The notes: generated by a model from the sequence alone, not told the origin. 64,000 nucleotides of DNA from Adiantum capillus-veneris (GCA_014529385.2 CM043963.1:98471912-98535911); one strand, 5' to 3'. Shown: positions 1 to 11,679, numbered from the stretch's first letter. Translations and numbers: made by a program.

Positions 1-1490
1 CTTCAGAGTTATTTCCCTCCGAGGTCATATTACCCGATGGTAGAAACCTTGCCGAAGTGCAAGAGGTTGAGCGATATATCCTTGCAGCGAGGGAAAAGGA
101 AGTCGAGAGCTTACGCAAGGCAGAGCAACGAAGAGAGTTAAAAGCAAAATCCCCTATGTCAATATCCTTGCTAAGAGATCAATTCGGTGCTCCTTACTTA
201 GCAACCGCTAAGGGCCAACCCCTAGAAAGCAACATTGCATCTCGCTCAAGGGACACCCCTAGCACCTCAATCCTAGATGGAGTGTTCTTAAATGAGAACT
301 GGGAGTACTAACTACAAACGGAAACTCTGACCGACCTATACACATGCCACACCTATCACGTGGGTTGGTTAGATATCCTACAATCAACAATGGGTGCTAC
401 TAGTGTGGAGGATCAACAACAAAGAGTTTGTGAGGTCATCCATAGGGTGATTGAAGAGAGACAGAACAAGGGGATCAACATGCCTTCAACGGGTCTCATG
501 AGATTCTTGGATACAGGAAAGGCTAAACAACCGACCTTATCGCAAATGGAGACTCCCTCGGTAAGTCCGATGGATCCCCCATACGTTGTTTCGTCAGGGG
601 TCTCAGTGCAATCTGAGACCACAAGTGATAGCTTCACCTTTCCAAGTCTAGCTCATCTTTCCCTTGATGACACCACGGCTACCATGCCTACCCCAATATG
701 GGCATGCCAAGAAACACACCATGGACCTCATTTGTTAGTAAAGCACCGATACATGGTAGCTCAATGCCTGCACCAGTACCTATAAGTGTGTACCAATCGT
801 ATACGCCCATGGGTCCTCGTACTCATGTAGTCTCTACTCCTCCCATTGTTTCAACAACCTATACTCCACAACCACAATACCCAAGTTCTTATTTCCATGG
901 GACTATACCGGCTAGCATTAGCATGTCACATCTGACGTCTGCTATGCCTAGGGCCACCCATATGAACTATGGACCACCACATGGCACAACATCGTACCCA
1001 AGGTGGAACCCAAGGGCTTCCTATGCGCCAAGCCCAATGCCAATACCTACTCCACATGTAGTCTCTAGAGTGCCTTCATCCACTGTGCCTGCTCACTTAG
1101 GTGACTTGGCAACATTTGCTCAAGCTATTGGTCGATCTATTGTTGAAATTATGTGTAACACGCCTGATAGAGAGCCTAGAAGTAAGGCACTACAAATAGC
1201 CAAGCTCACATAAAAATTTAGTGGAGACAGGGATGTGAGAAAGCATATCGAAGTGTTTGAACAAATATGCGATTCTCTAGGAGAACACAATGACCTACAT
1301 AAGAGTAATGATTTAAGCCTAACCTTAAGTGGAAAGGCAGGGGATTGGTATAGAACCATAAGGGTGGAAGAAAAAACGATTTACCCTACTCTTAGGAGAC
1401 TGTTCTTAAAAGAATACATACGAGAGGGAGTGCTTTGGGGTGTTGCCTCTCAGCTCCAAAAAGCCCAACGAGAGGAATGAGAGACTTTAT
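1..1490 (+). mobile_element. Element A copy 1, 5' part (Ty3-type, non-autonomous)
   Basis: Left part of an LTR retroelement whose 5' end lies outside the window. It matches the gag region of a second copy at 17708-18961 almost base for base. The matching protease half of copy 1 only resumes near 14020, so about 12.5 kb of unrelated sequence lies between gag and protease. The right boundary is approximate: gag-like coding can be followed to about 1480 and perhaps into a shifted frame to 1550. No RT or integrase is visible in either copy. Confidence 0.75.
57..1480 (+). pseudogene. gag-like polyprotein, element A copy 1
   Basis: Gag of element A, the capsid-forming part of a Ty3-type element. 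The N-terminal half is Pro/Ser/Thr/Met-rich. The C-terminal part (about 1213-1480) has the retrotransposon gag pattern: LTLSGKAGDWYRTI followed by LRRLFLKEYI. The frame is broken by a TAA at 309, a shift near 700 and a TAA at 1211. Copy 2 has GAA at the position of the first stop. No zinc knuckle remains, because homology stops where the foreign block begins. At 70-75 this copy reads GAGCGA where copy 2 reads GAGTGA, so this copy keeps the ancestral Arg codon. Confidence 0.75.
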
Positions 1491-1884
1491 AAGTCGCTTG
1501 AAGCATTTGAATTCTCGTTGTCATTAGAAAAAGTTTGGACTCAAAAAAGTACTTTTTGTTGTTAGAGAGAGAATGATGTTCGACCAATAGAGTTTGAGTC
1601 ACCACAATGGTAGCTCCAATTTATTTGATTTTTATCTCAAATTTTTGTGTTTTCAAAAAAGAGTTCTTTTCTGTTAAAAAGATCTAAATAAGAAGATACG
1701 ACGAGATTTGTGCAAATTATTCCCTTGCCATGGCCGACGAACGCTGAATGTGCCATAACTCACATTCAATGACGCACACCTTTTGATGAACACTTTTCAA
1801 GCTACTACTTCTTGTGTAAACTAGTGAGCCTCTTTTCTTCTATCGTTTTTGCGTAGTGTCACTTCGTAGCTAATAGAAGCAGAG

Positions 1885-3197
1885 ATGGAAGGAAGACGAC
1901 CACGACGACTATCTGCCTCTGTTAAATCTGTGGAACTATTCAACAGCTTTGACTTAGACCATGGTCGCTGGATGTCTACCACAGTTACCATTGGTAGTTG
2001 GGTTCTGCTTCAAACAAGAAGAAGAAAACTGATGTCAAATGAATTCATCAACAGCTACAAAGGACGTGTGAAAGATTTTTGCTTGTCTCAAATGGGAAAG
2101 ACAGTGAAAGAGGTGCTCATTGAGCATGCATATATGCACTCCAAACTACGACTACAACAGTCACCTTTGGGGTTTCCTGCTCATAGACCAAACTGTGTGA
2201 TTGCTATATTGCTAAAAAGTCTTTAAAGATCCTTCAGGTTATTTTGTTGACTATTTCTTGTGACCATTCTCTTATCTTTTGTTTTTGTAGATCTTTATCC
2301 TTCTAACAAAGAAGACTGGCAACCAGTTGAGTGCATAATTGGTATTTTTTATGCTTTTCATGCTTCGGTGGGAGAACTTATGTACAGAACTAGTGCGAGA
2401 AGAGCTCTTGCAGAGACGGGAGTTTTTTTTTAGGACTACTTTTACAATGCCCCTTGCTCTGTCCATGGATTTGGCACTTTGAAACCTTTCCCTCCCAACA
2501 AGATTCCCCAAAGTGGCCAGTTCCAACTTCAGAAACCTCTGAGTGTTTTAGACTCAAGATTCATCAGGAAATTTTGAAGTGTTTGTGACCAAACATTGCA
2601 AGCAGGCAAGTACGAGTCAGTCTATTTATGCCATTACATGTCTTTATAGATTTCTTCCACGATGAGGAGGTTAGAAAAACAGAAACCATGTTCATCTGCA
2701 AATCCCAAACTTGCCTTGATTTTTTGGATGATAACTGGGATGTCAATGATTCTGAAGGCATTTTGTGCAAAGTTGACAAGCGCTCGGTTGTGTGCAAGTG
2801 TATGATAGCATCACAGAATTTTATAGTTTCTTTCTACTACATGAGGTGGCATCGAGTGAATGGTCAGTTGGTAGCTATGGATCAAGATTTAAGTGACAAT
2901 GCTTTTAATCCCTTGATGTCCATCAAGATATGGTTTTCAAATTCTTTGCTTACAGTTGTTGTGGTCAGATCAAATGTCACTTTAAAACAGGTTCGAGAGG
3001 ATCTGTTAAATGAGTCCGATCTCAATTTGCCTTCAAAAAAAAATTTCAAGTGTAACATGCGAAAGGTACTAAGCTACATGTATTACTTTTATACGTTGAT
3101 GTTTCTATCATGCTCATGTATCCCAATGTCTTATCGCGTACGTTGCATTGCAAGTACCTCACAGACAAGAAAATACGACTCTTTGTGCACAGATTAA
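1885..3197 (+). pseudogene. Gene X, unrecognised, weak BAH-like resemblance
   Basis: A probable multi-exon coding unit that I cannot name. The first segment, 1885-2226 (113 codons), begins MEGRRPRR and contains VTIGSWVLLQ. After a good 3' splice site (pyrimidines then TTTTTGTAG, ending 2290) a frame reading DLYPSNKEDWQPVEC runs to a stop near 2433. A third segment runs 2628-3197 and contains ETMFICKSQ and DVNDSEGILCKV. The order (a short strand near GSWVLL, then a region ending in an acidic D-V-x-x-x-x-E-G motif) is loosely like a BAH chromatin-reader domain, but the match is weak. It converges on the H3-Ulp1 gene, whose stop lies 220 bp downstream. The exon joins are not all resolved. Confidence 0.35.
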
Positions 3198-3504
3198 TAG
3201 CGGGACAGACTTGAAATAGTGAACTAACTGTACACAATGATTCAAATACTATTCTCAAAGATTACTCGACAAAGGCAGCTCTCTACATTACCAGACACCA
3301 TTGGATCCTCACTCTCCCATTTTTTTGGAAAGCTGTACACAACATTTTGTAAACTTTGAACAATAATCAAAACAAAAGTCAAATTTCGATCCACTGCTTG
3401 TAATCAATTTGTCAAAATTACATTTCATAATCTCTTTCTAATCTTGTGCATGCGGTGATGTGGGGGTTGTTGGTTGAGGTTGAAGAGAGGTGGTGGCTTG
3501 GGGG

Positions 3505-3524
3505 CATTAGAAAAAATATGAACC
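3505..3524 (+). repeat. Left TIR of the Mutator-like element
   Basis: CATTAGAAAAAATATGAACC; matches the reverse complement of 8744-8763 at 18 of 20 positions. The two differences are A/G. Confidence 0.75.
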
Positions 3525-6116
3525 CTCTAGAGGCCCTTTGGGATTAAGGTTAATTAGAGGCCAGCCAATAGAAAGAGGGTGGTGGACACACTCTATACCC
3601 TCAAAAAAGTAGGGGGACAAGGTAGCCTTACACCTCTTAATGGCCTCTTACCTAGTGAGAAGGTAAGGGAGGTGGATAGGGGAAAGGGAGGGGGGGGAGG
3701 GGGACCACTTTGACCTTTTTTCCCCCACTTTTTGGACCGGATTTAAAAATACACTAAAAATTTCAAATTTTCAAAAAATTTCAAATTTCAAGTTTTCCCT
3801 CCTTAAAAGGTCCCCTAACCTACTTCATGGTCAAAAAAGTATTTTTGACCTCCAAAAGTTAAAAACGTGCACTAAAAAATTCCAAAAAATTAAAATTTTT
3901 CAAAAAAATTCAAAACATCATTTTTCACCCTCCAAAGTCTTTCCAAACCTATTTTATAGCTAGAAAGTGATTTTCTCTCTCTACAAACCCTTTTCCAAGC
4001 TCTCCATGGCTGCAACAACCACATGCACCCCCTATAGTCCAACATTATCTCTCTACTAGGTTTCTCCCATCTCCATTGTAGCACCAAGCAAGCTTCTCCC
4101 CCATCTCTTCCGCTTGCCCACCACATAGTTCCACACCAAGCTAGCTCTTCTCCCTTCTCTCACCTCCATTACAACATGAAACAAGATTCTCCTCCTTCTA
4201 CTTTCATTCACTCGCACTACATGGAAACCTCTACTCCCGAAGGTGGAAAAAGCATCAACTCACATGACTTGGATACCACAAGAACAGGAGGTGTGAATAG
4301 TGCATGGGCATTGCAAGGATTCATCTCCAACATAAAGATAGAATGGTGAGAAAACTACCCTTGTAGCTTACATTCAGAGCTTAAGATCATCTCCATCTTT
4401 AAGTTTATCATGCTGAAGGGAATTAACCTCTTTATGGCTTTCAATGTTTAGGCTTCACACCTCATAACATTGGGTGGTGCTATTTTGTTGATGGCTTTGG
4501 TGCGCCATCTATAGTTTTGTAGCATGTGATTGAGTCTCACAATGTAAGTAAGTTGTGTTATCTATGGAGAGTCATCAAAGATTTTTCTTATAATTTATTC
4601 TTTGATTAGTTGTCATTAGATTATTAGAATGATATCATTTTGTACTTTATAACTTTGTGCTCACATAATCTGTTGTTTACTTACAGAGTCAACTTGTTTT
4701 GAGAGGACATGAGCAAGCAACCATGCGTAGAGATGGAAATCACCCTATTTTTGTTCCGTGAGGAACCTTTCACTACCGTGTTAAAAGATTTTGATAAGAA
4801 TAGTAGGATTTTTGTAGAATCTTGAACCAATAGGTACTCTCTAGGAGCTCTTAGAAAAGCCATCCCTATAGTACTACTATCTTCCCTATTGTCATAGACA
4901 CACAAATACTCATGTATATGAATCTCTAGATGAGAAAGACAAATACTCGTAAGAGAAGCCTAACAGCAACAACATTGTCTCCATTTGTAATTATTTTTAT
5001 GAGGCTGGATTCCTCTATAAATGCAATATAAATATTTTTTTTTGTTAAATGGTGTCGCACTGAGTGAGAGTATTTAATTTAGACTACTGGAGGTTCATAT
5101 AGACTTGAGAAATATTGTTGATTTTTATGGATATTTTGATTTTCCTGTAAGATGTTTGAAGTTTCAAGTCTTAATCATTCCACCATGAAGAAATTCATGC
5201 AATATTTTGATTTCAGTTTAATCACTAATGGTTTTTCTTATTAAGTGGATCATAACCTTTGTTGTCAAGATATCCTCATTTGGAGATGTTGAATATATAT
5301 CAATAGCAACATTTCAAAAGTTGAGAAAGCTAAATTCTTGTTTTCCAAAGTGTTATGGTTTCCATACTATGCCTATGCAAAGCTTGACTTAGAGAAATGA
5401 CAACTTGAGATGGAGGTGTAGATATATAGGGGTGACTTATTATTGATTCTTGTTTCATCATATATATATATATTATAAAGCCTTTGAGTTTCCACCTTTT
5501 TGAGTAGTGTTGAGAAGTTTTTGGTATCAAACTTTCTTAAATATCCCTATTCATTCGCTTTTGGTAGCTATTTATTTGTTATTGCTAAAGATCATACCAA
5601 TAGCTATCACCTTGTGAACTTAATTGTTGAATTGCGGATTTGATTTTTACGATGTAGCTCATTTGGATAGAGAAAGTGTAAATATAAATTATAGATACAT
5701 GCATTGTTAACATAGAAGATATGTATCACTCGAACCTATATAACTGCTAATCAAGAAACCTTTGGTTGGATACTATAACAATAGGGGCCACATGTGGTTT
5801 TAAATACCAAATAAATGGCTTAACCAAAACATTCCCAAGAATACGAGGTGAACACAAGGAAGTAAAAATTGGCTCCTTGTTTGGTTGATTTCTAGTGCTA
5901 AATGTTCTGAGTACACAAAATTTGTGAGGCCTTTGACCTTGGGAGTTCACTAAAGTATATGTAACATAGCACATGTGTTCAACAGAAGGGAATTTATATT
6001 CTTGTAAAGTTACAGAAACATGTGTAGGTAAGGCCTATAAGGGCTACTTTCAATCCATTGTGGTGAACGCACATAGTGAATACTCCGGACATCAAACACT
6101 ACAACTCTATCGCATG

Positions 6117-6480
6117 GCCATATAGTAAAACAAAGCCCCTATTTGTCATTTTGAAGCCCCAGGGACCCTCAACAAGAGGGACCACAACGGCACGTAGAAT
6201 GCCCATCCAGGCACAAATAGGGACCAAGATATTTCCAAGAACAGGGGATGGACACAAGGAAGTAAAAAATGGTTGATAAGCATGATACAAGGTTTAGGTA
6301 TGTGCCATTTGGGGGGGGGATGGGTTGCTATGAACACATTAAACTGCCCAGTTATATCTCATGGCCATGCATTAACAAAAAGCTTGTACTTGTCATTTTA
6401 GGGCCCCAGGGACCCTCAACAAGAGGGGCCACAAGGGCGCGCAAACTGGCCATTCAAACTGGCTGTTTTCAAGAGCTTCT
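6117..6480 (+). repeat. Degenerate direct repeats inside the Mutator-like element
   Basis: The stretch around 6145-6200 (TTGTCATTTTGAAGCCCCAG, then GGACCCTCAACAAGAGGG) recurs about 243 bp later at 6390-6430 (TTGTCATTTTAGGGCCCCAG, same tail). A third, more diverged relative lies near 5770-5870 (CATTCCCAAGAATACGAGG compared with ATTTCCAAGAACAGGGG at 6230). No coding content is supported here. Confidence 0.6.
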
Positions 6481-8149
6481 AGTGTTCAATTGGCTTCGAA
6501 TCTTTCTGGGATTGTCTCACATAAATTTGTTCATCTCGTCGCGCTCTTCGACCATCGTGTGATGCAAAAAAATCATATCCTACTTGGATTTTCCAAAATC
6601 AACGTGCAAGTTGGCAATTTCTTTAAAAATGATGTAAAACAGACATTTCTTACTTTTTCCTTAATCTACGGGCTCGAACGGGCATTAAAACCATGGAATC
6701 TGAAAATACTCAGAGAACCAATGTTTTTTATTGTGTTAAGGACTGCATTTCCTACATACAAAACTTTCTCAAAATCTCACCCTAACACCTTCAAAAGTGG
6801 CTTCCAAGGAGTGCCCTCGATCAAAAATTGAAACTGAAGGAAAACAATCAGAATGAGCTCCTAGACTGTGTACAAACTTTAAAATAACCAAAATTTCCTT
6901 TTTAAAAAAGTTATTGCTAAAAATTTGAAAATAGACCACCCTTAGACTTCCCACAATGATAGAAATCAAAGGGTTCAAGGAGAGGTCTGGTGTCACAAGT
7001 GCATGGTAGGAATCTAATCGAGGCTTATTCCGTCAAGATCTCTTATACTTTATTATGTCTTCTCATGTACAATCTTACCAAACAAAAACAAACTTACACT
7101 TTAAATGACTACAAATTTTATTTAACTTATCAAAAAATCTAAAATATGGTAGACCTAGAGTGCTCTTACACATCAACAAACAAAAAAGTCCAAATTTCTT
7201 CTCATTAACTTTGATAAACATACATCTGTGAACAACTTCCAAGGAGTAGTGCGGTCACAGTTCTTACATCCATTCCATGACATGGTATGCTCCTGGGGTG
7301 ACCTATCACATAAAAATATCTTTGGTAGGAGTGCCCTCATGTTAGGAAAGGGTGTGTTGCTGCTGATGAAAAGTTTTTGCATTGTCCTACTAGGGATCTC
7401 TCCATGTTAGCATAATGATTTTTGGTGTAGTGGGAGCCACATTGCCGCTGAGGAGAGCTTTGTGCCACCGTAAAAGCTTCATGTTATGCCAGTTCCTTGA
7501 GCCATTCTTGCAAACAACGCCACTCAACTAGCATAGCAAGAGGTCACCTTGTAACAAAAACATGTATGAATTCAACATTTGCAAGCTATATAATGAAGAC
7601 ACTTGTTAAGTATATGTTGTACAAATTTGCAAGTATTTCTATCTAACTGGGAATAAACAATACAAAAATATACATTAGGATGAGATTACCACCCCTAATA
7701 AGCATGGATTTGAAGCACCTACCTGCAAGATGTAACAAAGAAGACTGTTTTAGAGGAAAAGTGGTGACACTTGGCCTCTCTAACCTACAGCCTTTCACTA
7801 TTTGTGCATAAAAGCAACCTTTGTGCCAAGCACTACAAAACAAGTAGAGGCAACACCTTAGACTTCAAAGTTTATGATAAGAAGAACACAATCAAAAGTA
7901 AGAAGTATATTGTTACCTTGCATAAAGGGGTGTTTTATTCAAATATGTGATGGTATTAGCAAGATATTGAAGAATCGTCAACATTCATCTCAGTGATGGT
8001 ACTTAGTGATGGTACAACGTTCCTGGGATGACCTCTGCTCACCCTCACGTGCGGCCTTCGGTGCAAACGTTGCGAACAAGAAAATATGTATGCATACAAT
8101 TTGTGATGTCCTTGAGCACCATGGTAGCTGTTGCATGAGGAAGCGAAGG

Positions 8150-8345
8150 ATGAAAAGAGAGAGGGGGGAGGGAGAGAGAGAAACATGGGAGAAGACAAGG
8201 GGGTAGTGGGAGAGAGAGAGAGTGGAGAAGGAGGAGAGAAGGGGGCAGGGAGGGAGAGGGAGAGGGAGAGAGGGGAGGAGGAGGAGAGAAGGGGGCAGGG
8301 AGGGAGAGGAGAGGGAGAAAGGAGGGAGGAGGAAGAGAGAAGAAA
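8150..8345 (+). repeat. Purine-rich GGGAGA low-complexity tract
   Basis: Nearly pure G/A sequence made of GAGAGAGGGGGAGGG-type words, including two related copies of GAGGAGAGAAGGGGGCAGGG (8228 and 8281). ORFs across it are Glu/Arg/Gly-only and are rejected as genes. Confidence 0.85.
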
Positions 8346-8743
8346 GGTTTTTTTTTTGGGGGGGAGTTTTTTTTAAAAAAAATTGGACTTTTAGTGCTTT
8401 TGTAAGTTTAAAAAAAGATCAAAAAATACTTTTTTGATATGGATATATATTGGGGGGGAGTTTTAAGTCAAAAATAAGTAAAACTAATTTTTTTTGTAAA
8501 AAGTCAAAATTTGGCTCTTAGTGATCCACGTTTTTGATGATGTGGCCACACCTCTTTACTCCCTTCACTTTCAAAAAGCTAGAGAGAGAAGGTGACCTCC
8601 TAGGTCCACATCCTACATGTGTCTTAAAAAAAGGCTAGAAAAGCCTACTCAAAACTAGCTTCTTGAATGCCCTTGTCCCCTTAACCCTACACACCATTAG
8701 CTTTAATCCCTAAAAATTAGGATTCCTTACAAGGCCCATGCAA

Positions 8744-8763
8744 GGTTCATATTTCTCCTAATG
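8744..8763 (-). repeat. Right TIR of the Mutator-like element
   Basis: Read on the minus strand it is CATTAGGAGAAATATGAACC, the partner of 3505-3524. It abuts the 9-bp duplication GTTTGGGGG. Confidence 0.75.
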
Positions 8764-8900
8764 GTTTGGGGGCTCTGGAGCTGCTTCATGAGTAGGAGAG
8801 GTGTTGGGTGGGGGGTTTGGGGGCTCTGGAGCTGCTTCACGAGCAGGAGAGGTGCTGGGTGGGGGGTTTGAGGATTCTGGAGCTGTTTCTTGAGGACGAC
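8764..8900 (-). repeat. 51-bp tandem repeat coding a 17-residue proline-rich unit
   Basis: On the minus strand this codes PEPPNPPPNTSPTHEAA and then PEPPNPPPSTSPAREAA, followed by a third decayed unit (PESSNPPPS). Units start 51 bp apart (8764 and 8815). It forms the C-terminal tail of the H3-Ulp1 gene and is the site where the Mutator-like element inserted. Confidence 0.8.
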
Positions 8901-11062
8901 AGCTGGTGGGAGCTTGGGTTGGGGAGGCATCTGGGGAGATATTGATATGTACTTGTGTTGGTATGGTAGACAAGGGGTATCTTGTCGGCGGAGGCCTAGG
9001 CGTGGGCCTTGGTGCTGGTGGGATAAAAGCATCGCGTGCTCTGTGTGGACGCATGGTCGCACAATTGATCAAGTTTTCAATCATTCTGTTTCTAAACGAA
9101 GAAACATCAGTCTTTGAATAATCTGCCAAATTTATTATCTGCGTTAAGAACATCATGTTTATTAACATAGCTACTAACTTATTAAGATACAAAATTGTAA
9201 ACGAGTATCAAATGCTTACACTTATACGACTTCCATCAAGCATGACCCCTAACAAAATTTCTGCATTGATTAAGACCCTCCATTTACAAGAGTAGGAATC
9301 ATCCTACTTAGAGACTTTGCAACTAATAATCATAAGATTATCATATATCTGCTCTTGCGTTAAAGCTTCAAGAGCAGACACAAGCTTCCGAACAAATCTG
9401 CGCAAAATACAATTAAATTTCATAAGCGACTTTTAACAAAATTCTATGTGATGTCGAACAAAATACAAAACCTCTTACCTACGTACTTCACCATGAAATC
9501 CATGGGATGAATTAGTAAGGTAGCACCGGTTTCGTTCAAGGTGTAAGAGAACAAGACTCCAATGAGCGTTGTTACAAACAAACATAAGCAAAAACATATG
9601 TCATCACAACAAATTAGAGTTCAAGATAAAATAATTTTACTATTGAAAACATTGAGTACCCTTCATGATAAGCCAGAACAAAAAAAATTGTCGTCTCCAT
9701 GTTCACTGACTGGAACCAGTCAACTACTTCCACTAAAGATGTATTCTCAGCCGTCAAAACGACCGAGAGGTTCGAGTCAAGGACAACGACATCATTTTGC
9801 ATATTCCAAGGCAAATTTGAAACTACAAAACTGTAAAGAAATTTGTGTCATACAAAATTCAATATATTAAAAGAATTTATTGTGAAAAAAAGAATAGCAT
9901 GCACCAAAGCAAGCAATTGATGATTGAGTCTGTGAGTTCCCTCGTCCGGTTCTATAAAATTGCAATCTCGTAGGGGTGATAGGGAAAATACAGAATGCGT
10001 CCCCACAGAGGAAGGCCAACATGGAAATAGGAAAACAGCAATGACAAATCATCAGCGTTGGCGTCGCTGATGGCATCTGCCATTTGTTCCTCCATCATCT
10101 CAAGGTGTAACTTCTCCAATCTTTCACTATCGTCTTCTGTTGTGTCCCACTCGGTGTTGAGACGAGTGCTGTATCAATACATTTGTGTAGACACTTCATG
10201 AACTTTGATCTTGTCAATAGGTGGTATTCTAAGAATATTGTCCATCTTTCGGTCTGAAATACCGGCAGGCGATATTGTTTTGTCATACCTGATCCTGAGA
10301 AGGCGAAGTGTGTTGATGTCTCGTGGCATCAATGTTGCCCTATGGGTGTGGGCTGAGAGAATGTAGGTGTCCTGGAAAAGCTCTACAAAAAAATCATCAG
10401 CGGCCTCGTGCAAGCACCCCATTGCACTTCAAGACCACCGGAAATTCAGGTTGCGTTGCTTGCAAATCTCGCGAACAACTCTCTGGAATGGCAGTTTAGG
10501 TATTTCCAATGAAATGTGCTTTTGGAGCTTACGAAGTTCGAGTAGAACGCTCTTATTCTACTTGTATCTTCTTCTTCGCATTGTGGCCCGTAACTGCGGC
10601 ATGGTCTTGCCCGGAATCACCTACGATGTTGACGGTTGCACTGCAGACGAGCTAACCTAGCCCTATGGACCAAACTGGCCAGGATAAACCTTCCTTGCTA
10701 TTTGCTTTGTGAGGGCCATGACCTGAATGAGGAGAATGCGAGGAAATATGGAAATCTGGATGTGGGTAAAAACGCAGAGTGACTGGAGACACTTCGGAAA
10801 AAACAATGAGAAAAAAAAGGGGGGGGGTGTTTATTAGCAGAATAAGTATAATCACATCTTAATCATGAGAAGAGGCAACTGCATTAATCATGACATTGCG
10901 AGATATGACGGGAAGAGTGCGATCATAATGATTACGCGCCACGTGGCACATCGGGACTCAACGCGAGATTGGTGGTGCCGAAATTAGTGGCACTACCTAT
11001 TCACGGTGTGGCACGACGAGGAAAGAAGCGCCCCAACGGGTTGCCCTAGAAACAACGGTATG

Positions 11063-11573
11063 TCGCGGCACAACGCGAGGAGGCAGACCCTAATGGTTCC
11101 GAATTGCAGTGTTCGCGTTGTGGAAAGACAAAATGTTGTCGTGTTAAAACACGATAAGTAAGGTCCCGGTTAGTTTGACCACAACTATCGCGCTGTGGCG
11201 CGACAAAAAGGCGTCACGTCACAACACGATATGGAGCGTTCCTAAGTACTCTAGATTGGCCATATCGCGTTATGACGCGACAACAAGCTGTCGCGCCAAA
11301 ACGCGATAGCGGTGCTTTTGTGGAGTGGTGGCATCAGTTTCGCGTTGTGGCGCGATCGTTCCACGGCAGCTGACACGTGGTGTAATCATCATGGCGACTG
11401 CATGATGCATGGGTGGCGTGACAAAAAGGCGTCGCGTCACAACACGATATAGGGCGTTCCTGAGTACTCTGGATTGGCTGTATCGCGTTATGACGCGACA
11501 ACAAGCTATCGCGCCAAAACGCGATAGCGGTGCTTTTGTGGAGTGGCGGCACCAGTTTCGCGTTGTGGCGTGA
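11063..11573. promoter_or_regulatory. Array of TCGCG-N6-CGCGA dyads
   Basis: Seven exact copies of TCGCG, six bases, CGCGA start at 11063, 11188, 11265, 11291, 11340, 11483 and 11509. Four or five degenerate copies start at 11113, 11139 (TCGTG/CACGA), 11214, 11432 and 11558. Spacers recur: TTGTGG or CTGTGG, CCAAAA or TTAAAA, and TTATGA. At 11505-11528 the arms extend to nine bases (GCTATCGCG and CGCGATAGC). The rest of the window is AT-rich, so this CpG density stands out. Inference: a binding-site array for a dimeric protein controlling the two divergent genes, or transposase-binding repeats. Confidence 0.75.
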
Positions 11574-11625
11574 TCGTTCCACGACAGCTGACACGTGGAG
11601 TAATCATCACGGCAACTGCATGATG
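11190..11625 (+). repeat. Tandem duplication, 218-bp period
   Basis: Two adjacent copies, for example GACAAAAAGGCGTC at 11202 and 11420, GATTGGCCATATCGCG and GATTGGCTGTATCGCG, and ACTGCATGATGCA at 11397 and 11615. All four dyads inside are shifted by exactly 218 bp (11214/11432, 11265/11483, 11291/11509, 11340/11558). Differences between the copies are mostly C/T or G/A. Confidence 0.85.
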
Positions 11626-11679
11626 CACGGTGGCCCCATGATGCACGTCAATCGATGTCATCAATGTCCTCGGGAGTCC

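Larger units (their letters stand above)
3505..8763. mobile_element. 5.26-kb Mutator-like DNA transposon, non-autonomous
   Basis: Bounded by inverted CATTAGRARAAATATGAACC ends (18 of 20 matching), with a further shared subterminal motif GGGATTAARGYTAAT. It is flanked by a 9-bp duplication: GCTTGGGGG at 3496-3504 and GTTTGGGGG at 8764-8772, one C/T difference. A 9-bp duplication is typical of the Mutator superfamily. No transposase-like ORF is visible; the inside is AT-rich, with degenerate direct repeats near 6.1-6.5 kb and a purine-rich tract near 8.2 kb. Removing the element with one duplication rejoins the coding frame of the H3-Ulp1 gene, which supports both ends. Confidence 0.75.
3418..10602 (-). 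pseudogene. Histone-H3-fold plus Ulp1/C48-like peptidase gene, transposon-interrupted
   Basis: Exon 1 (10602-10289) encodes a short basic N-tail (MRRRRYK), then an H3-like core: LRKLQKH, KLPFQRVVREI, HEAADDFFVELFQDT, ATLMPRDI. The loop between VREI and SAM has the canonical H3 length, not the longer CENH3 length. Introns fit at 10288-10169 and 9904-9831, and a 5' site at 9478 (AG/GTAAGAGG) joins in phase to an acceptor at 9398. Exon 2 ends with ELTDSIINCLL, like the Ulp1 N-D-x-x-I segment; later exons give NNAHWSLVLLHL (His 9562-9564) and DDSYSCKW (Cys 9286-9288). The expected Gln is a TAG (9304-9306) and the expected Asp looks like Asn. Stops also fall at 10558-10560 (TAG) and 10429-10431 (TGA). 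The tail is proline-rich with 17-residue repeats. A 5.26-kb insertion splits the last exon; the frame resumes at 3495 and stops at 3418-3420. The acceptor of the HW exon is unclear. Confidence 0.7.

Noticed and set aside
8131-8437. Glu/Arg/Gly-rich ORFs
   Set aside because: Purine-rich low-complexity DNA inside a non-autonomous transposon.
8758-9192. Proline-rich frame as a separate host gene
   Set aside because: It is continuous with the last exon of the H3-Ulp1 gene, and its stop lies in the inserted transposon.
10273-10602. Exon 1 as a genuine CENH3 gene
   Set aside because: The loop has canonical H3 length, two stops are present, and downstream exons code another domain; R-W in the loop is the only CENH3-like sign.
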